NCBI GenBank assembly: GCA_946402315.1
Contig: CAMIWC010000003.1
Span: 76,879-117,509, forward strand
Source: an uncultured Clostridium sp.
Lineage (GTDB): Bacteria > Bacillota_I > Bacilli_A > RF39 > UBA660
Reading direction: 5' to 3'
Length of the DNA: 40,631 bases
Below, in pieces: positions 8,063-18,319 of the stretch (the stretch's first letter is position 1; every line of letters starts with the position of its first letter). Below the pieces are notes generated by a model that was not told the DNA's origin, did not search any database, and saw nothing but the letters and a program-made list of their open reading frames with translations. A program made the position numbers and the translations under genes.

Positions 8063-8602
8063 GTGGAAGAGAAAGAGGTAAAAGTAGAAGAAGTACAACA
8101 AGAACCTAAAACAGAAGAAGAAATAATTGAAGAGTCTAGTGAAAGTGAAGAAGTACTTATTCTAAAAAATACAATTGAAAACTTAGAAAATAAAGTAAAA
8201 GAATCTAAAGCTGAGTTAATTAACTATCGTAAGAGAAAAGATGAAGAAGTAATTAATAGATTAAAGTTTGCTAATCAAGATTTAATACTAGAAATTATTC
8301 CAGTACTTGATAACTTTGAAAGAGCAATTAAATTATCAAATTCAAAAGATGAGTCTTTGTCTAAATTCTTAGATGGATTTAAATTAACTTATAATAGTTT
8401 GCTAGATACATTAAAAAGATATGGAGTAGAAGAAATTCCTGCAGAAGGACAAGTATTTGATCCTAATATGCATCAAGCTATGTTAGTAGAACAAAACAAT
8501 GAAAAAGAAAACAATATAGTACTAGAAGTACTAATTAAAGGTTATACATTAAATGGTAGGGTAATTCGTCCTGCCTCTGTAAAAGTAAATAAATTAGATT
8601 AA
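8063..8602 (+). CDS. grpE: Nucleotide exchange factor GrpE
   Basis: GrpE releases ADP from DnaK. The start is GTG at 8063, seven bases after AGGAG; an ATG at 8058 is in another frame. The 179 residues begin with a long acidic low-complexity stretch and a coiled coil (LKNTIENLENKVKESKAELINYRKRKDEE). The conserved head follows: NQDLILEIIPVLDNFERA, LLDTLKRYGVEEIPAEGQVFDPNMHQAM and GYTLNGRVIRPASVKV. It sits between hrcA and dnaK, 10 and 14 bases from its neighbours. Confidence 0.97.
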   Translation: MEEKEVKVEEVQQEPKTEEEIIEESSESEEVLILKNTIENLENKVKESKAELINYRKRKDEEVINRLKFANQDLILEIIPVLDNFERAIKLSNSKDESLSKFLDGFKLTYNSLLDTLKRYGVEEIPAEGQVFDPNMHQAMLVEQNNEKENNIVLEVLIKGYTLNGRVIRPASVKVNKLD

Positions 8603-8613
8603 AGGAGAAATGA

Positions 8614-10431
<1,818 letters not shown>

Positions 10432-10443
10432 TAAATAAATTAT

Positions 10444-10478
10444 AAGATAAGTTCTAGTTTAGGCTAGAACTTTATCTT
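10444..10478 (+). terminator. Long hairpin between dnaK and pepF (weak terminator or processing site)
   Basis: AAGATAAGTTCTAG (10444-10457) pairs with CTAGAACTTTATCTT (10464-10478) with a single bulged A. No real T-tract follows, so partial termination or 3'-end protection of hrcA-grpE-dnaK mRNA is more likely than full termination. Confidence 0.6.
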
Positions 10479-10496
10479 GTATAAGAAAGGGCTACT

Positions 10497-12278
10497 ATGA
10501 ATAAATATAAATCAAGAAAAGATGTACCTGAAAAATATAAATGGGATTTAACTGATTTCTTTAAAGATGATAAAGAATTTAATATAGAATTTGATTCAGT
10601 AAAAAAAGAAGTATCTAATCTAAAAAAATATGTAGATTGTACTAAAGATGCTAATAAATTATATGAATTCCTAGATAAAGATATTCATACTGTATCTCGA
10701 CTAGAGAACTTATATATTTATGCTTATCTAATAAATGATCAAGAATTAGGAGTTTCTTCTTCTATTGAAAGAAAAGCTAGTACTGAACAACTTATGGCTA
10801 CATACAGTACAAATATTAGTTTCTTTGAACCAGAATTATTGGAATTAAATAGTACTGATTATAATAAGTTATTTAAAGATAATAAAAAACTAAATAATTA
10901 TAAATTAGTACTAAATAAAATATATCGTAATAAAGAGCATATATTATCTGAAAGAGAAGAAATAATTATAAATGAATTAACAAGTGCAATGGATCATTTT
11001 GAAGATATGTCTAGTACTATGTTAAATACTTTAAATAATTATGGCACAGTTAATGGAGAAACACTTACTACTACTAATTATCGTTTATATATGAAAAATG
11101 AAGATAGGAATTTAAGAAAAAGTGTTAGAGAGCAATTTAGTAAAGTACTTGATCAATATAGTCCAGCATCTGCCCAATTCTTAGATTCATTTGTAAAAGG
11201 TGAAGTAGCAGTTTCTAAAATACATAAACATAAATCTTGTTTTGATAGAAAACTATTTAATCAAAATATGCCTAAAGAAGCATATAATACTTTAAGAGAT
11301 ACAGTAGAAGAAAATGCTAAAGTATATCAAAAATACTTAGATTTATTAAAAGAAACTAAAGGATATGATAAGTTATACCCATATGATTTATCTTTAGAAT
11401 TAACTAATAATAATAAAGAGTACTCTATAGAAGAAGCACAAGAACTATGTTTAAATGCTTTAAAACCTTTAGGAGAAGATTACTTATCTCATTTTAGAAA
11501 AGTATTTGATAATAGATATATAGATTATGCTGAATATAAAGGAAAATGTTCAGGTGGATATTCATTTGCACCATTAGATAAAGATTCTAGAATATTAATG
11601 AGTTATAATTATGATTTAGACTCAGTATCTACTATAATTCACGAAGGTGGACATAATGTTCATCATCAATTTATATCAGAAAATAATCCATTACAATATA
11701 GAGAAGTATCATCTTTAGTATCAGAAGTAGCTTCTCTTACTAATGAATGTTTATTAAGTTCCTATTTAGCTAAGAATGGTAGAACTAAAGAAGAAAAACT
11801 TTCTGGTATAAATAATATAATAAGTGTAATTAATTCTAATTTATTTGGAGCAGTAAGAGAAGGACATATAGAAGAAGATTTCTATAATTTAGTAGAAAAA
11901 GATGGTACAATTACTAAAGATTATATGAATAAAATATCTTTAGAATCTATTAAGAAATATTATGGAAATAAAGTAGAATTAGATAATTATTCACCTCTTT
12001 CTTGGATAAGAAGAAGTCATTATTATATGTTTTTCTATTTATATTCTTATGCTTTTTGTATCGCAGTAGCGTCTTCAGTTGCTAAAGAAATATTAGATGG
12101 AAATAAAGATATGTTAAATAAATATATTAAATTCTTAAGTACTGGTGGAGATGTATGGCCAATTGATGCATTTAAAGTACTAGGAATAGATTTATGTAAG
12201 AAAGATGTATATAAAAACGCTATTAAATACTATGAAGATATGATAGATTTATATAGAAAAATAGAAAAGGAGAATTAA
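10497..12278 (+). CDS. pepF: M3-family oligoendopeptidase F
   Basis: A cytoplasmic zinc metallopeptidase that cuts oligopeptides. Its 593 residues match the PepF family. The zinc motif HEGGH is at residues 382-386 ([14 protein letters not shown]), and the third ligand is probably E410 in [10 protein letters not shown], 24 residues after the second His. The N-terminus ([21 protein letters not shown]) is typical. It is unusual for pepF to lie between dnaK and dnaJ: dnaJ starts one base after its stop, so dnaJ translation is probably coupled to it. A hairpin separates it from dnaK. Confidence 0.95.
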   Translation: MNKYKSRKDVPEKYKWDLTDFFKDDKEFNIEFDSVKKEVSNLKKYVDCTKDANKLYEFLDKDIHTVSRLENLYIYAYLINDQELGVSSSIERKASTEQLMATYSTNISFFEPELLELNSTDYNKLFKDNKKLNNYKLVLNKIYRNKEHILSEREEIIINELTSAMDHFEDMSSTMLNTLNNYGTVNGETLTTTNYRLYMKNEDRNLRKSVREQFSKVLDQYSPASAQFLDSFVKGEVAVSKIHKHKSCFDRKLFNQNMPKEAYNTLRDTVEENAKVYQKYLDLLKETKGYDKLYPYDLSLELTNNNKEYSIEEAQELCLNALKPLGEDYLSHFRKVFDNRYIDYAEYKGKCSGGYSFAPLDKDSRILMSYNYDLDSVSTIIHEGGHNVHHQFISENNPLQYREVSSLVSEVASLTNECLLSSYLAKNGRTKEEKLSGINNIISVINSNLFGAVREGHIEEDFYNLVEKDGTITKDYMNKISLESIKKYYGNKVELDNYSPLSWIRRSHYYMFFYLYSYAFCIAVASSVAKEILDGNKDMLNKYIKFLSTGGDVWPIDAFKVLGIDLCKKDVYKNAIKYYEDMIDLYRKIEKEN

Positions 12279-12279
12279 T

Positions 12280-13410
12280 ATGGCAGAAAAACGTGATTAC
12301 TATGACGTCTTAGGTGTATCTAAAAATGCTTCTCAAGATGAAATAAAAAGTGCATTTAGAAAACTAGCTAAGAAATACCATCCAGATATATCTAAAGAAG
12401 AAAATGCTGCTGAAAAGTTTAAAGAATGTGAAGAAGCATATTCAGTACTTTCAGATGAAGCAAAACGTAAACAATATGATCAATTTGGGCATGCTGCCTT
12501 TGACCAAGCACAAGGATTTGGAGGAGGTCAAGGAGGATTCTCTGGATTTAATGCTCAAGATTTCGACTTTTCTGATATCTTTGATAATATCTTTGGAAAT
12601 AGTTTTGGATTTGGTTCTAGTGGTGGTAGAGGAAGAAATGCTAAAGCTAGAGGTGCAGATCGATTAATAAAAGTTACACTAGATTTTGAAGAAGCTGTAT
12701 TTGGTTGTGATAAAGAATTAAATCTAGATGTAGTAGAGGAATGTAGTGAATGTTCTGGTAAAGGTGGATTTGATGAAGAAACCTGTTCTAGATGTCATGG
12801 TAGTGGTACTATAACAGAACAATCTAGAAGTATCTTTGGTAGTTTTATGTCTCGTACTACATGTCCTGATTGTAATGGTACAGGAAAATCATTTAAAAAG
12901 ACATGTAAGTATTGTGGAGGAACAGGAAGAACTATTAAGAATAAAACTATTACTGTAACTATACCAGCAGGAGTAGATAATGGTAATAGATTAAGACTTA
13001 CTGGTAAAGGTGAAGCTGGTACTAATGGTGGACCTAATGGAGACTTATACTTAGAATTTTATATAAGAGATCATAAATTTTACCAAAGAGTTGAAGATGA
13101 TATCTATTTAAAAGTACCATTAACTATTGTAGAAGCTACTTTAGGATGTAAGAAAACAATACCTACTCTTTATGGTAATATTAAACTTAATATACCAGCA
13201 GGAGCTAATTCAGGAGATAAACATAGAATAAAAGAAAAAGGTATTAAAAATGAAACTAATAGACATAAAGGTGATATGTATGTCATCATCGATGTTCAAA
13301 CTCCTGATTACTTAGATAGAGAACAAAAGAAAATATTGGAAAGACTTGCTGATACAGATCTATCTAATCCAGAAATAAATAAATTCAATAAATTTGTTAA
13401 AGAGAACTAG
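12280..13410 (+). CDS. dnaJ: Chaperone protein DnaJ (Hsp40, type I)
   Basis: DnaJ delivers substrates to DnaK and stimulates its ATPase. The 376-residue protein has an N-terminal J domain with HPD at 34-36, and a Gly/Phe-rich linker ([13 protein letters not shown]). The zinc region spans about 155-216 with four CxxCxGxG repeats ([32 protein letters not shown]). Two C-terminal beta domains follow ([24 protein letters not shown]). The ATG follows AAGGAG within the pepF end. The stop lies inside the terminator hairpin. Confidence 0.98.
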   Translation: MAEKRDYYDVLGVSKNASQDEIKSAFRKLAKKYHPDISKEENAAEKFKECEEAYSVLSDEAKRKQYDQFGHAAFDQAQGFGGGQGGFSGFNAQDFDFSDIFDNIFGNSFGFGSSGGRGRNAKARGADRLIKVTLDFEEAVFGCDKELNLDVVEECSECSGKGGFDEETCSRCHGSGTITEQSRSIFGSFMSRTTCPDCNGTGKSFKKTCKYCGGTGRTIKNKTITVTIPAGVDNGNRLRLTGKGEAGTNGGPNGDLYLEFYIRDHKFYQRVEDDIYLKVPLTIVEATLGCKKTIPTLYGNIKLNIPAGANSGDKHRIKEKGIKNETNRHKGDMYVIIDVQTPDYLDREQKKILERLADTDLSNPEINKFNKFVKEN

Positions 13411-13427
13411 TAATAGTTCTTTTTTTA
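13403..13427 (+). terminator. Intrinsic terminator of the heat-shock operon
   Basis: AGAACTA (13403-13409), GTAA tetraloop, TAGTTCT (13414-13420), then seven T. The dnaJ stop (13408-13410) is in the hairpin. Confidence 0.88.
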
Positions 13428-13428
13428 T

Positions 13429-13437
13429 TGGTATAAT
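13429..13437 (+). promoter_or_regulatory. Extended -10 promoter of the 13455 lipoprotein
   Basis: TG-G-TATAAT begins two bases after the dnaJ terminator T-tract. The predicted start near 13444 meets GGAGG at 13445-13449, leaving a leader of about 11 bases. Confidence 0.6.
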
Positions 13438-13454
13438 AATTATTGGAGGACATT

Positions 13455-13844
13455 ATGAAAAAGATAGTTTTATTTGGATTGTTTATTATATCTCTTGTAT
13501 TAATTACTGGGTGCAATAATAAACATAATTATACTTTAAAAATCACACAAAAAAGTTGGTCTGGATGGCTTGAAGATTATGCAGAAGTAGAAAATAGTTA
13601 TGAATTTAAAATAAAAAAAGGTAAAAAATATAAAGTGGATTCTGAATTAGAATTTATAATTAAAAATATTAATAAAGATAGTATTGTAATAGAAACTACT
13701 TATCCATTTTCAGATTCAGAAAACGGTATTGATCTTAATACAAAGAAAAAAGAATTTACAATAAAATTAGGTGAAGAAAAAATTCTAGAAACACCTACTA
13801 TGGATGCTGGATTTATCTATTATTTATATTTAGAAAAGAAATAA
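13455..13844 (+). CDS. Small lipoprotein of unknown function
   Basis: The start is ATG 13455, six bases after GGAGG; the in-frame TTG at 13443 is rejected. The 129-residue protein has a lipoprotein signal peptide (MKKIVLFGLFIISLVLITGC, lipobox LITGC with Cys at residue 20), so it should be anchored outside the membrane. The mature part is short, beta-rich and lysine-rich (EFKIKKGKKYKVDSELEFII...TIKLGEEKILETPT). No family recognised. It is followed 15 bases later by the 13860 gene. Confidence 0.8.
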   Translation: MKKIVLFGLFIISLVLITGCNNKHNYTLKITQKSWSGWLEDYAEVENSYEFKIKKGKKYKVDSELEFIIKNINKDSIVIETTYPFSDSENGIDLNTKKKEFTIKLGEEKILETPTMDAGFIYYLYLEKK

Positions 13845-13859
13845 TATTGGTATAAACAT

Positions 13860-14081
13860 ATGTTTGAGTTGTGGGCAAGAAAATGGCCTGTAGATGGCAG
13901 AGGATTTCCATATGAATTAGTTACTAGTTTTGATAGAGAAGAACAAAAATTTTATATGGTAGATAGATTAGATAAAAGTGTTTGGAAAGAAGCTATGGTA
14001 CTAGATGATAATAAAAGTGCTATATTATTTCGTGAATTTGAAAAACCTAAAACTAAGAAAATAGGTACTAAGGAGCAATAG
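13860..14081 (+). CDS. Small 73-residue protein of unknown function, possibly leaderless
   Basis: Aromatic-rich N-terminus (MFELWARKWPVDGRGFPYEL), central VTSFDREEQKFYMVDRLD and a basic tail (KPKTKKIGTKEQ). No signal or membrane segment. It looks like a compact single beta domain with a Lys-rich tail; I do not recognise a named family. There is no clear Shine-Dalgarno, but TGG-TATAAA (13848-13856) ends only three bases before the ATG, so transcription could begin at or near the start codon. Alternatively it is read through from the lipoprotein gene. The stop codon is inside the terminator hairpin. Confidence 0.7.
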   Translation: MFELWARKWPVDGRGFPYELVTSFDREEQKFYMVDRLDKSVWKEAMVLDDNKSAILFREFEKPKTKKIGTKEQ

Positions 14082-14090
14082 CTCCTTTTA
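14070..14090 (+). terminator. Terminator-like hairpin after the 13860 gene
   Basis: AAGGAGC (14070-14076), loop AATA, GCTCCTT (14081-14087) with a short T run. The stop at 14079-14081 overlaps the loop and right arm. Confidence 0.7.
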
Positions 14091-14112
14091 AAATGCAATA
14101 AATATAATAAAG

Positions 14113-14121
14113 TGTTATAAT
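14113..14121 (+). promoter_or_regulatory. Extended -10 promoter of xerD-deoB
   Basis: TG-T-TATAAT with a predicted start near 14128, directly before GAGGTG (14129-14134), the Shine-Dalgarno for the ATG at 14140. Confidence 0.6.
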
Positions 14122-14139
14122 TATTATAGAGGTGCTCTT

Positions 14140-15027
14140 ATGAAAAAAGATATTGAAGATTTTATTAATTACATCATATTTGAAAAAAGATTAAGTAAGA
14201 ATACATCTGCATCTTATTCTAAGGATCTAGAGAAATATGAAGAATATCTAGAAAAGAAAAAAATATATAATACTTCTGATATTAGTAAGAGTGATATAGA
14301 AAGTTATATTGAATACCTAAATAAAAATGAATCAGTTAGTTCTATAGCTAGAAAACTTACTACTATTAAGTCTTTTCATAATTATTTATATCAAACTAAA
14401 AAGATATCAGTAGATGTTGCTGAAACTATAGAAAGGCCTAAATTAAGAAAAAAATTACCTAGTGTATTATCAGTAGAAGAAGTAGATAGATTACTAGATA
14501 TCGAGTGCCTTACTCCGATTGACTACCGTAATAAGTCTATGCTAGAATTAATGTATGCAACTGGACTAAGAGTTACCGAATTATTAGACTTAAAAATAGG
14601 GGATATTGATACAGAAAACTGTATTGTAAGAGTCTTTGGTAAAGGAAGTAAAGAACGTATCGTACCAGTTGGTGAATATACATTAGATTCATTAAGTAAT
14701 TACTTAGAAGTAAGAGGTCAATTGCTTAAAAATAGAAGTTGTGAATATTTATATTTAAATAGTCAAGGTGGAAGACTTAGTCGTTTTAGTTTCTTTAAGA
14801 TTATTAAGAAACTTCTAATGGAAAAAGGAATACATAAGGATGTATCTCCTCATTCATTAAGACATAGTTTTGCGACTCATATGCTTGATTATGGAGCAGA
14901 TCTTCGTAGTATACAAGAACTTCTTGGTCACTCAGATATCGCAACTACTAAAATATATACACATATATCAAACAATAAGATAAAAGAAGAATATAATGAA
15001 TATCATCCTAGAAGTACAAAGGAGTGA
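14140..15027 (+). CDS. xerD: Site-specific tyrosine recombinase XerD-type
   Basis: Tyrosine recombinase that resolves chromosome dimers at dif. It has 295 residues, the standard Xer size. The N-terminal core-binding domain (INYIIFEKRLSKNTSASYSKDL) is followed by a full catalytic set: R144 (ATGLRVTELL), K168 (GKGSKERIVP), H238 and R241 (SPHSLRHSFATHML), H264 (LLGHSDIATT) and nucleophile Y273 (KIYTHIS). The spacing H238-H264-Y273 equals that of E. coli XerD as I recall it. XerC versus XerD cannot be decided without a tree. A candidate dif site lies at 21623-21650. It is co-transcribed with deoB, an arrangement resembling B. subtilis ripX-drm. It ends in UGA. Confidence 0.93.
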   Translation: MKKDIEDFINYIIFEKRLSKNTSASYSKDLEKYEEYLEKKKIYNTSDISKSDIESYIEYLNKNESVSSIARKLTTIKSFHNYLYQTKKISVDVAETIERPKLRKKLPSVLSVEEVDRLLDIECLTPIDYRNKSMLELMYATGLRVTELLDLKIGDIDTENCIVRVFGKGSKERIVPVGEYTLDSLSNYLEVRGQLLKNRSCEYLYLNSQGGRLSRFSFFKIIKKLLMEKGIHKDVSPHSLRHSFATHMLDYGADLRSIQELLGHSDIATTKIYTHISNNKIKEEYNEYHPRSTKE

Positions 15028-15031
15028 TTAG

Positions 15032-16204
15032 GTGAAATTTAAAAGAATATTTGTGCTTATACTTGATTCCCTAGGAGTAGGAGAAGCACAAGATGCTGAT
15101 AAATATGGAGATAATGGTTGTAATACCTTAAAACATATAATAGAAAACTACGATTTATATATCCCTAACTTAGAAAAACTTGGTTTTCTTAATACCCTTA
15201 CTTTAGAAGATAAAGAAGGTGTAGATGCATATTATACAATTGCTAAACCTACTAATATAGGTAAAGATAGTTTAACTGGACATTATGAAATAGTAGGTAT
15301 TAAAAGTGAAGTACCATTTAGAACATTTAGTGAAAGTGGTTTCCCAATTAGTTTAATTGATAAAATTGAACAAGCTACTGGTAAAAGAGTAATTGGTAAT
15401 AAAGTTATGAATGGAGAAGAAATAATTAATGAACTAGGAGATCGTCATATGGCATATGGATCATTAATTGTTTATACTTCTGCTGATTCTACATTACAAG
15501 TCGCAGCTCATGAAGATATCGTACCAATTAGTAAGTTACATTCTTACTGTGAAAAGATTAGAAAGATTACTATGGATGAAGATATGCAAATAGCTCGTGT
15601 TATTGCTCGTCCATTTAATGGTAAATCTGGTAAATATAAATTTATTAATGGAGATAGAGTAGACTTTGCAGTTAAACCTCCAGCTAAATCAATTTTAAAT
15701 AGCTTAGAAGAGAATGATTTAAGTGTAATATCTATTGGTAAGATTGCTTCTATCTTTGATGGAGAAGGAATTACTAAAACTATTAAAGGATCTAAAAATA
15801 ATATAGATACTATTAATAAATTAACTGACATTATGGAAAAGAACTTTACTGGATTATGTCTTGCTAATCTTAGTGACTTTGATACTTTATATGGCCATAA
15901 TCGTGATGTTGAAGGATATGGTCGTGCTATAGAAGAATTAGATGTAGAAGTTCCTATGATTCTTAATAAATTAAATAATGATGACTTGTTTATAATTACT
16001 GCTGATCATGGAAATGATCCAACATTTGCTGGAAATGCACATACAAGAGAAAATGTACCAGTTATTATATATGGTCGTAATTTTAAAGAACCAAAGAAAT
16101 TAGAGCCATTTGAATCAATGGCAGATATAGCTGCAACTATTGCTGAAAACTTTGAAATAGAATCACCTGTAATAGGAAAGAGTTTTCTTGAGTTATTAAA
16201 ATAG
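15032..16204 (+). CDS. deoB: Phosphopentomutase
   Basis: DeoB interconverts (deoxy)ribose-1-phosphate and (deoxy)ribose-5-phosphate in nucleoside salvage. The start is GTG at 15032, seven bases after AAAGGAG, four bases after the xerD stop; no ATG fits. Its 390 residues match the family. The alkaline-phosphatase-superfamily metal-site motifs are visible: FVLILDSLGVGEAQDA near the N-terminus, SDFDTLYGHNRDVEGYGRAI, ITADHGNDPTF and AHTRENVPVIIYG. Confidence 0.97.
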   Translation: MKFKRIFVLILDSLGVGEAQDADKYGDNGCNTLKHIIENYDLYIPNLEKLGFLNTLTLEDKEGVDAYYTIAKPTNIGKDSLTGHYEIVGIKSEVPFRTFSESGFPISLIDKIEQATGKRVIGNKVMNGEEIINELGDRHMAYGSLIVYTSADSTLQVAAHEDIVPISKLHSYCEKIRKITMDEDMQIARVIARPFNGKSGKYKFINGDRVDFAVKPPAKSILNSLEENDLSVISIGKIASIFDGEGITKTIKGSKNNIDTINKLTDIMEKNFTGLCLANLSDFDTLYGHNRDVEGYGRAIEELDVEVPMILNKLNNDDLFIITADHGNDPTFAGNAHTRENVPVIIYGRNFKEPKKLEPFESMADIAATIAENFEIESPVIGKSFLELLK

Positions 16205-16213
16205 GAGGATTTT

Positions 16214-16969
16214 ATGAGTAGAGAAATTCCTAAAGAAAAAATGGATCAAATGATTGAGTTTTTAAATGCTCACAAAGTTCAATATGGTAGAACTTCAGGA
16301 CAACAACAATTAATTGAAGAAGAAGAGATATTTACTCCATTACATGAATTTATAATTTATGAATTACCAATGGCCTTTCAATATAGAAATGTATATCAAT
16401 CATATTTTAACGAAATATTATCTTGGTTTGATGTCTTTGACAAAGAAGAAGATCCATATACGATATTCGCTGATACTATTGAAAGAAAATTTGGTAGTTT
16501 AAAAGGTCGAAATATTATTGAAATAGGTTGTGGACCAGTTCCTGCTTTATCTCGTAGATTAGCTGAAAGAATGCGTGATAATGATGGTAATATAGTTGGT
16601 TCAATTACTGCATATGATCCAGATATCGTAATAGATCCATCTGAACTTCCTGGAGTAACATTAAAAAGAGCTCTATTTGATGAAGATACTAAAATACCTG
16701 AAGATGTTATACTTGTATCTATGACACCTATTACTCAAGTAATACATATTATAGAGTTTAAAGTTAATAGTGAAAAGATTGCTAGTATCGTTCAATTAGG
16801 TATAGATGAAGATGAAGAAATAAGGTTTTCTTTAAAAAGTGATCATCCTTATGGAATAATGACACTTAGCCATGAACCAAGTAAGTATTCTAAAAGAGAT
16901 GAAAGAGTTATTACTTATTTAGGAGAAGATAACGGTAATAATACTGATCAAAATAATAGAAGCAAATAA
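16214..16969 (+). CDS. Methyltransferase-fold protein A, paralogue of the 20516 gene
   Basis: The 251-residue soluble protein has a Rossmann-type SAM-binding signature: IIEIGCGPVPAL at 101-112 as the glycine loop and AYDPD near 133-137 ending strand 2. An N-terminal helical region of about 95 residues precedes it, and the tail is Asn-rich. The glycine-loop region matches the protein at 20516 (IIEVGSGFLPTLSERL versus IIEIGCGPVPALSRRL; VYDP versus AYDP), so the two look paralogous. It follows deoB by 9 bases with GGAGG but ends in a terminator just before the SPFH gene. Substrate unknown; whether it still methylates anything is uncertain. Confidence 0.75.
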   Translation: MSREIPKEKMDQMIEFLNAHKVQYGRTSGQQQLIEEEEIFTPLHEFIIYELPMAFQYRNVYQSYFNEILSWFDVFDKEEDPYTIFADTIERKFGSLKGRNIIEIGCGPVPALSRRLAERMRDNDGNIVGSITAYDPDIVIDPSELPGVTLKRALFDEDTKIPEDVILVSMTPITQVIHIIEFKVNSEKIASIVQLGIDEDEEIRFSLKSDHPYGIMTLSHEPSKYSKRDERVITYLGEDNGNNTDQNNRSK

Positions 16970-16983
16970 TGCTTCTTTTTTTA
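16958..16983 (+). terminator. Intrinsic terminator after the methyltransferase-like gene A
   Basis: AGAAGCA (16958-16964), loop AATAA, TGCTTCT (16970-16976), T-tract. The stop codon (16967-16969) is in the loop. Confidence 0.88.
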
Positions 16984-17014
16984 TGTAAAAAACTATACAC
17001 TCTAATTTAAAATA

Positions 17015-17058
17015 TGCTATAATTACTTTGAATAGGTATAATCAGATGGTTATTATAC
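17015..17058 (+). promoter_or_regulatory. Promoter and candidate operator of the SPFH block
   Basis: Extended -10 TG-C-TATAAT at 17015-17023; predicted start near 17030. Immediately downstream is an inverted repeat GTATAAT (17036-17042), nine bases, ATTATAC (17052-17058). The leader of about 70 bases is unusually long for this window and ends in CGGAGG before the ATG. The repeat may be a regulator-binding site, but it is AT-rich and short. Confidence 0.5.
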
Positions 17059-17100
17059 ACAAACTATTCGCTTAAAAAATCTTAATAACGGAGGTATAAA

Positions 17101-18318
17101 ATGGGATTTATTAAAGCGTTTACAGGTGCCCTAGGTGGTACATTTGCTGACCAATGGCTAGATTACTATATGCCAATGGATGGTGTTCCTGCAACTGCAG
17201 CAGTATTTAGAGCTGTACCAAAAGGAACAAATAATGGAAGAGGAGAAAACACTAAAGGTAACGATAATATCATTACTAATAAAAGTAAGATCTTAGTACC
17301 TGAAGGAACTGCTCTAATTACATTACAAGATGGACAAATCACAGGAATGATTGCTGAACCAGGAGGATATGAATTTAATTCTGATGATCCTAACTCTCAA
17401 TCTCTATTTGCTGGAGATGGTATTGTTTCATCATTAATTAAATCTTCATGGGATAAAGTAAAATTTGGTGGACAACCAGGAGCTCAACAATTAGCATTCT
17501 ATGTTAACTTAAAGGAAATTCCTAACAATAAATTTGGAACTCAAGCTGAAATTTATTGGGATGATGCATTCTTTGGAACTCAAGTAGGTGCTGTTACTCG
17601 TGGTACTTATACATTAAAGATTGTAGACCCACTATTATTTGTTAAGAACTTTGTTCCTCAAAAATATTTAACTGCTACTGCAGAACCATTTGATTTTGCA
17701 GATATGGATAATGATGCAGCTAGTCAATTATTTAATGAAGTAGTTGGAAGTCTTTCTGCAGCATTCTCTAATTATACAAACGATCCTTCTAAAGGAAACA
17801 GAATGAGTAAGATTCAAGGAGATCAAATTGGATTTGCTCAAAGTTTATCTCAAGCTGTAGATGAAGGATATCAATGGAAAACTGATCGTGGATTAGAAAT
17901 CGTTAAAACAGCAATTCTTGCAATTGAATACGATGAAGATACTAAGGCTCTAATGAGCGACGTTAAGAAAGCTGACGCTTTATCAGGAGCTCGTGGAAAC
18001 TCATTTATGCAACAATCTGTTGCTCGTGGAGTTCAAGCTGCTGGTGAAAACGGTGGTGGAGCTGGTATGGCATTCATGGGAATGGGAATGGGTGCTGCTG
18101 GTGGAATGATGGGTGCTATGCAACAACCTAACACTGGATCAACTTACCAACCTAACTTCGGAGGACAACAAGCTGCTGCTCCAGTTGAAGCTGCACCTCA
18201 AGCTGCTCCTCAAGAAGATCCAACAACTAAATTATTAGAAATGAAAAAGTTACTAGATGCTGGTGCTATTTCTGAAGAAGAATATAACCAAGTCAAAGCT
18301 AAACTTTTAGGACTATAA
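17101..18318 (+). CDS. SPFH/band-7 domain protein with C-terminal SHOCT domain (YdjI-like)
   Basis: The 405-residue protein matches the YdjI-like SPFH family, sometimes labelled virion core protein. The N-terminal region (AFTGALGGTFADQWLDYYMP) precedes the SPFH core (residues about 30-290: SKILVPEGTALITLQDGQIT, EPGGYEF, IYWDDAFFGTQVGAVTRGTYTLKI). A Gly/Met-rich stretch follows (GMAFMGMGMGAAGGMM), then a Gln/Pro/Ala linker. The last 35 residues are a SHOCT-type helix-turn (KLLEMKKLLDAGAISEEEYNQVKAKLL). Codons look optimised as in dnaK, suggesting abundance. In B. subtilis, YdjI works with PspA and YdjG/YdjH at the membrane. One base separates its stop from the zinc-ribbon gene. Confidence 0.88.
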   Translation: MGFIKAFTGALGGTFADQWLDYYMPMDGVPATAAVFRAVPKGTNNGRGENTKGNDNIITNKSKILVPEGTALITLQDGQITGMIAEPGGYEFNSDDPNSQSLFAGDGIVSSLIKSSWDKVKFGGQPGAQQLAFYVNLKEIPNNKFGTQAEIYWDDAFFGTQVGAVTRGTYTLKIVDPLLFVKNFVPQKYLTATAEPFDFADMDNDAASQLFNEVVGSLSAAFSNYTNDPSKGNRMSKIQGDQIGFAQSLSQAVDEGYQWKTDRGLEIVKTAILAIEYDEDTKALMSDVKKADALSGARGNSFMQQSVARGVQAAGENGGGAGMAFMGMGMGAAGGMMGAMQQPNTGSTYQPNFGGQQAAAPVEAAPQAAPQEDPTTKLLEMKKLLDAGAISEEEYNQVKAKLLGL

Positions 18319-18319
18319 T

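Noticed and set aside
12404-12667. Second + strand frame inside dnaJ
   Set aside because: Lies fully within the well-conserved J domain and Gly/Phe region in another frame.
17101-18318. SPFH protein as a phage structural protein (virion core label)
   Set aside because: That label is historic; sequence and neighbours fit the cellular YdjI-like family.
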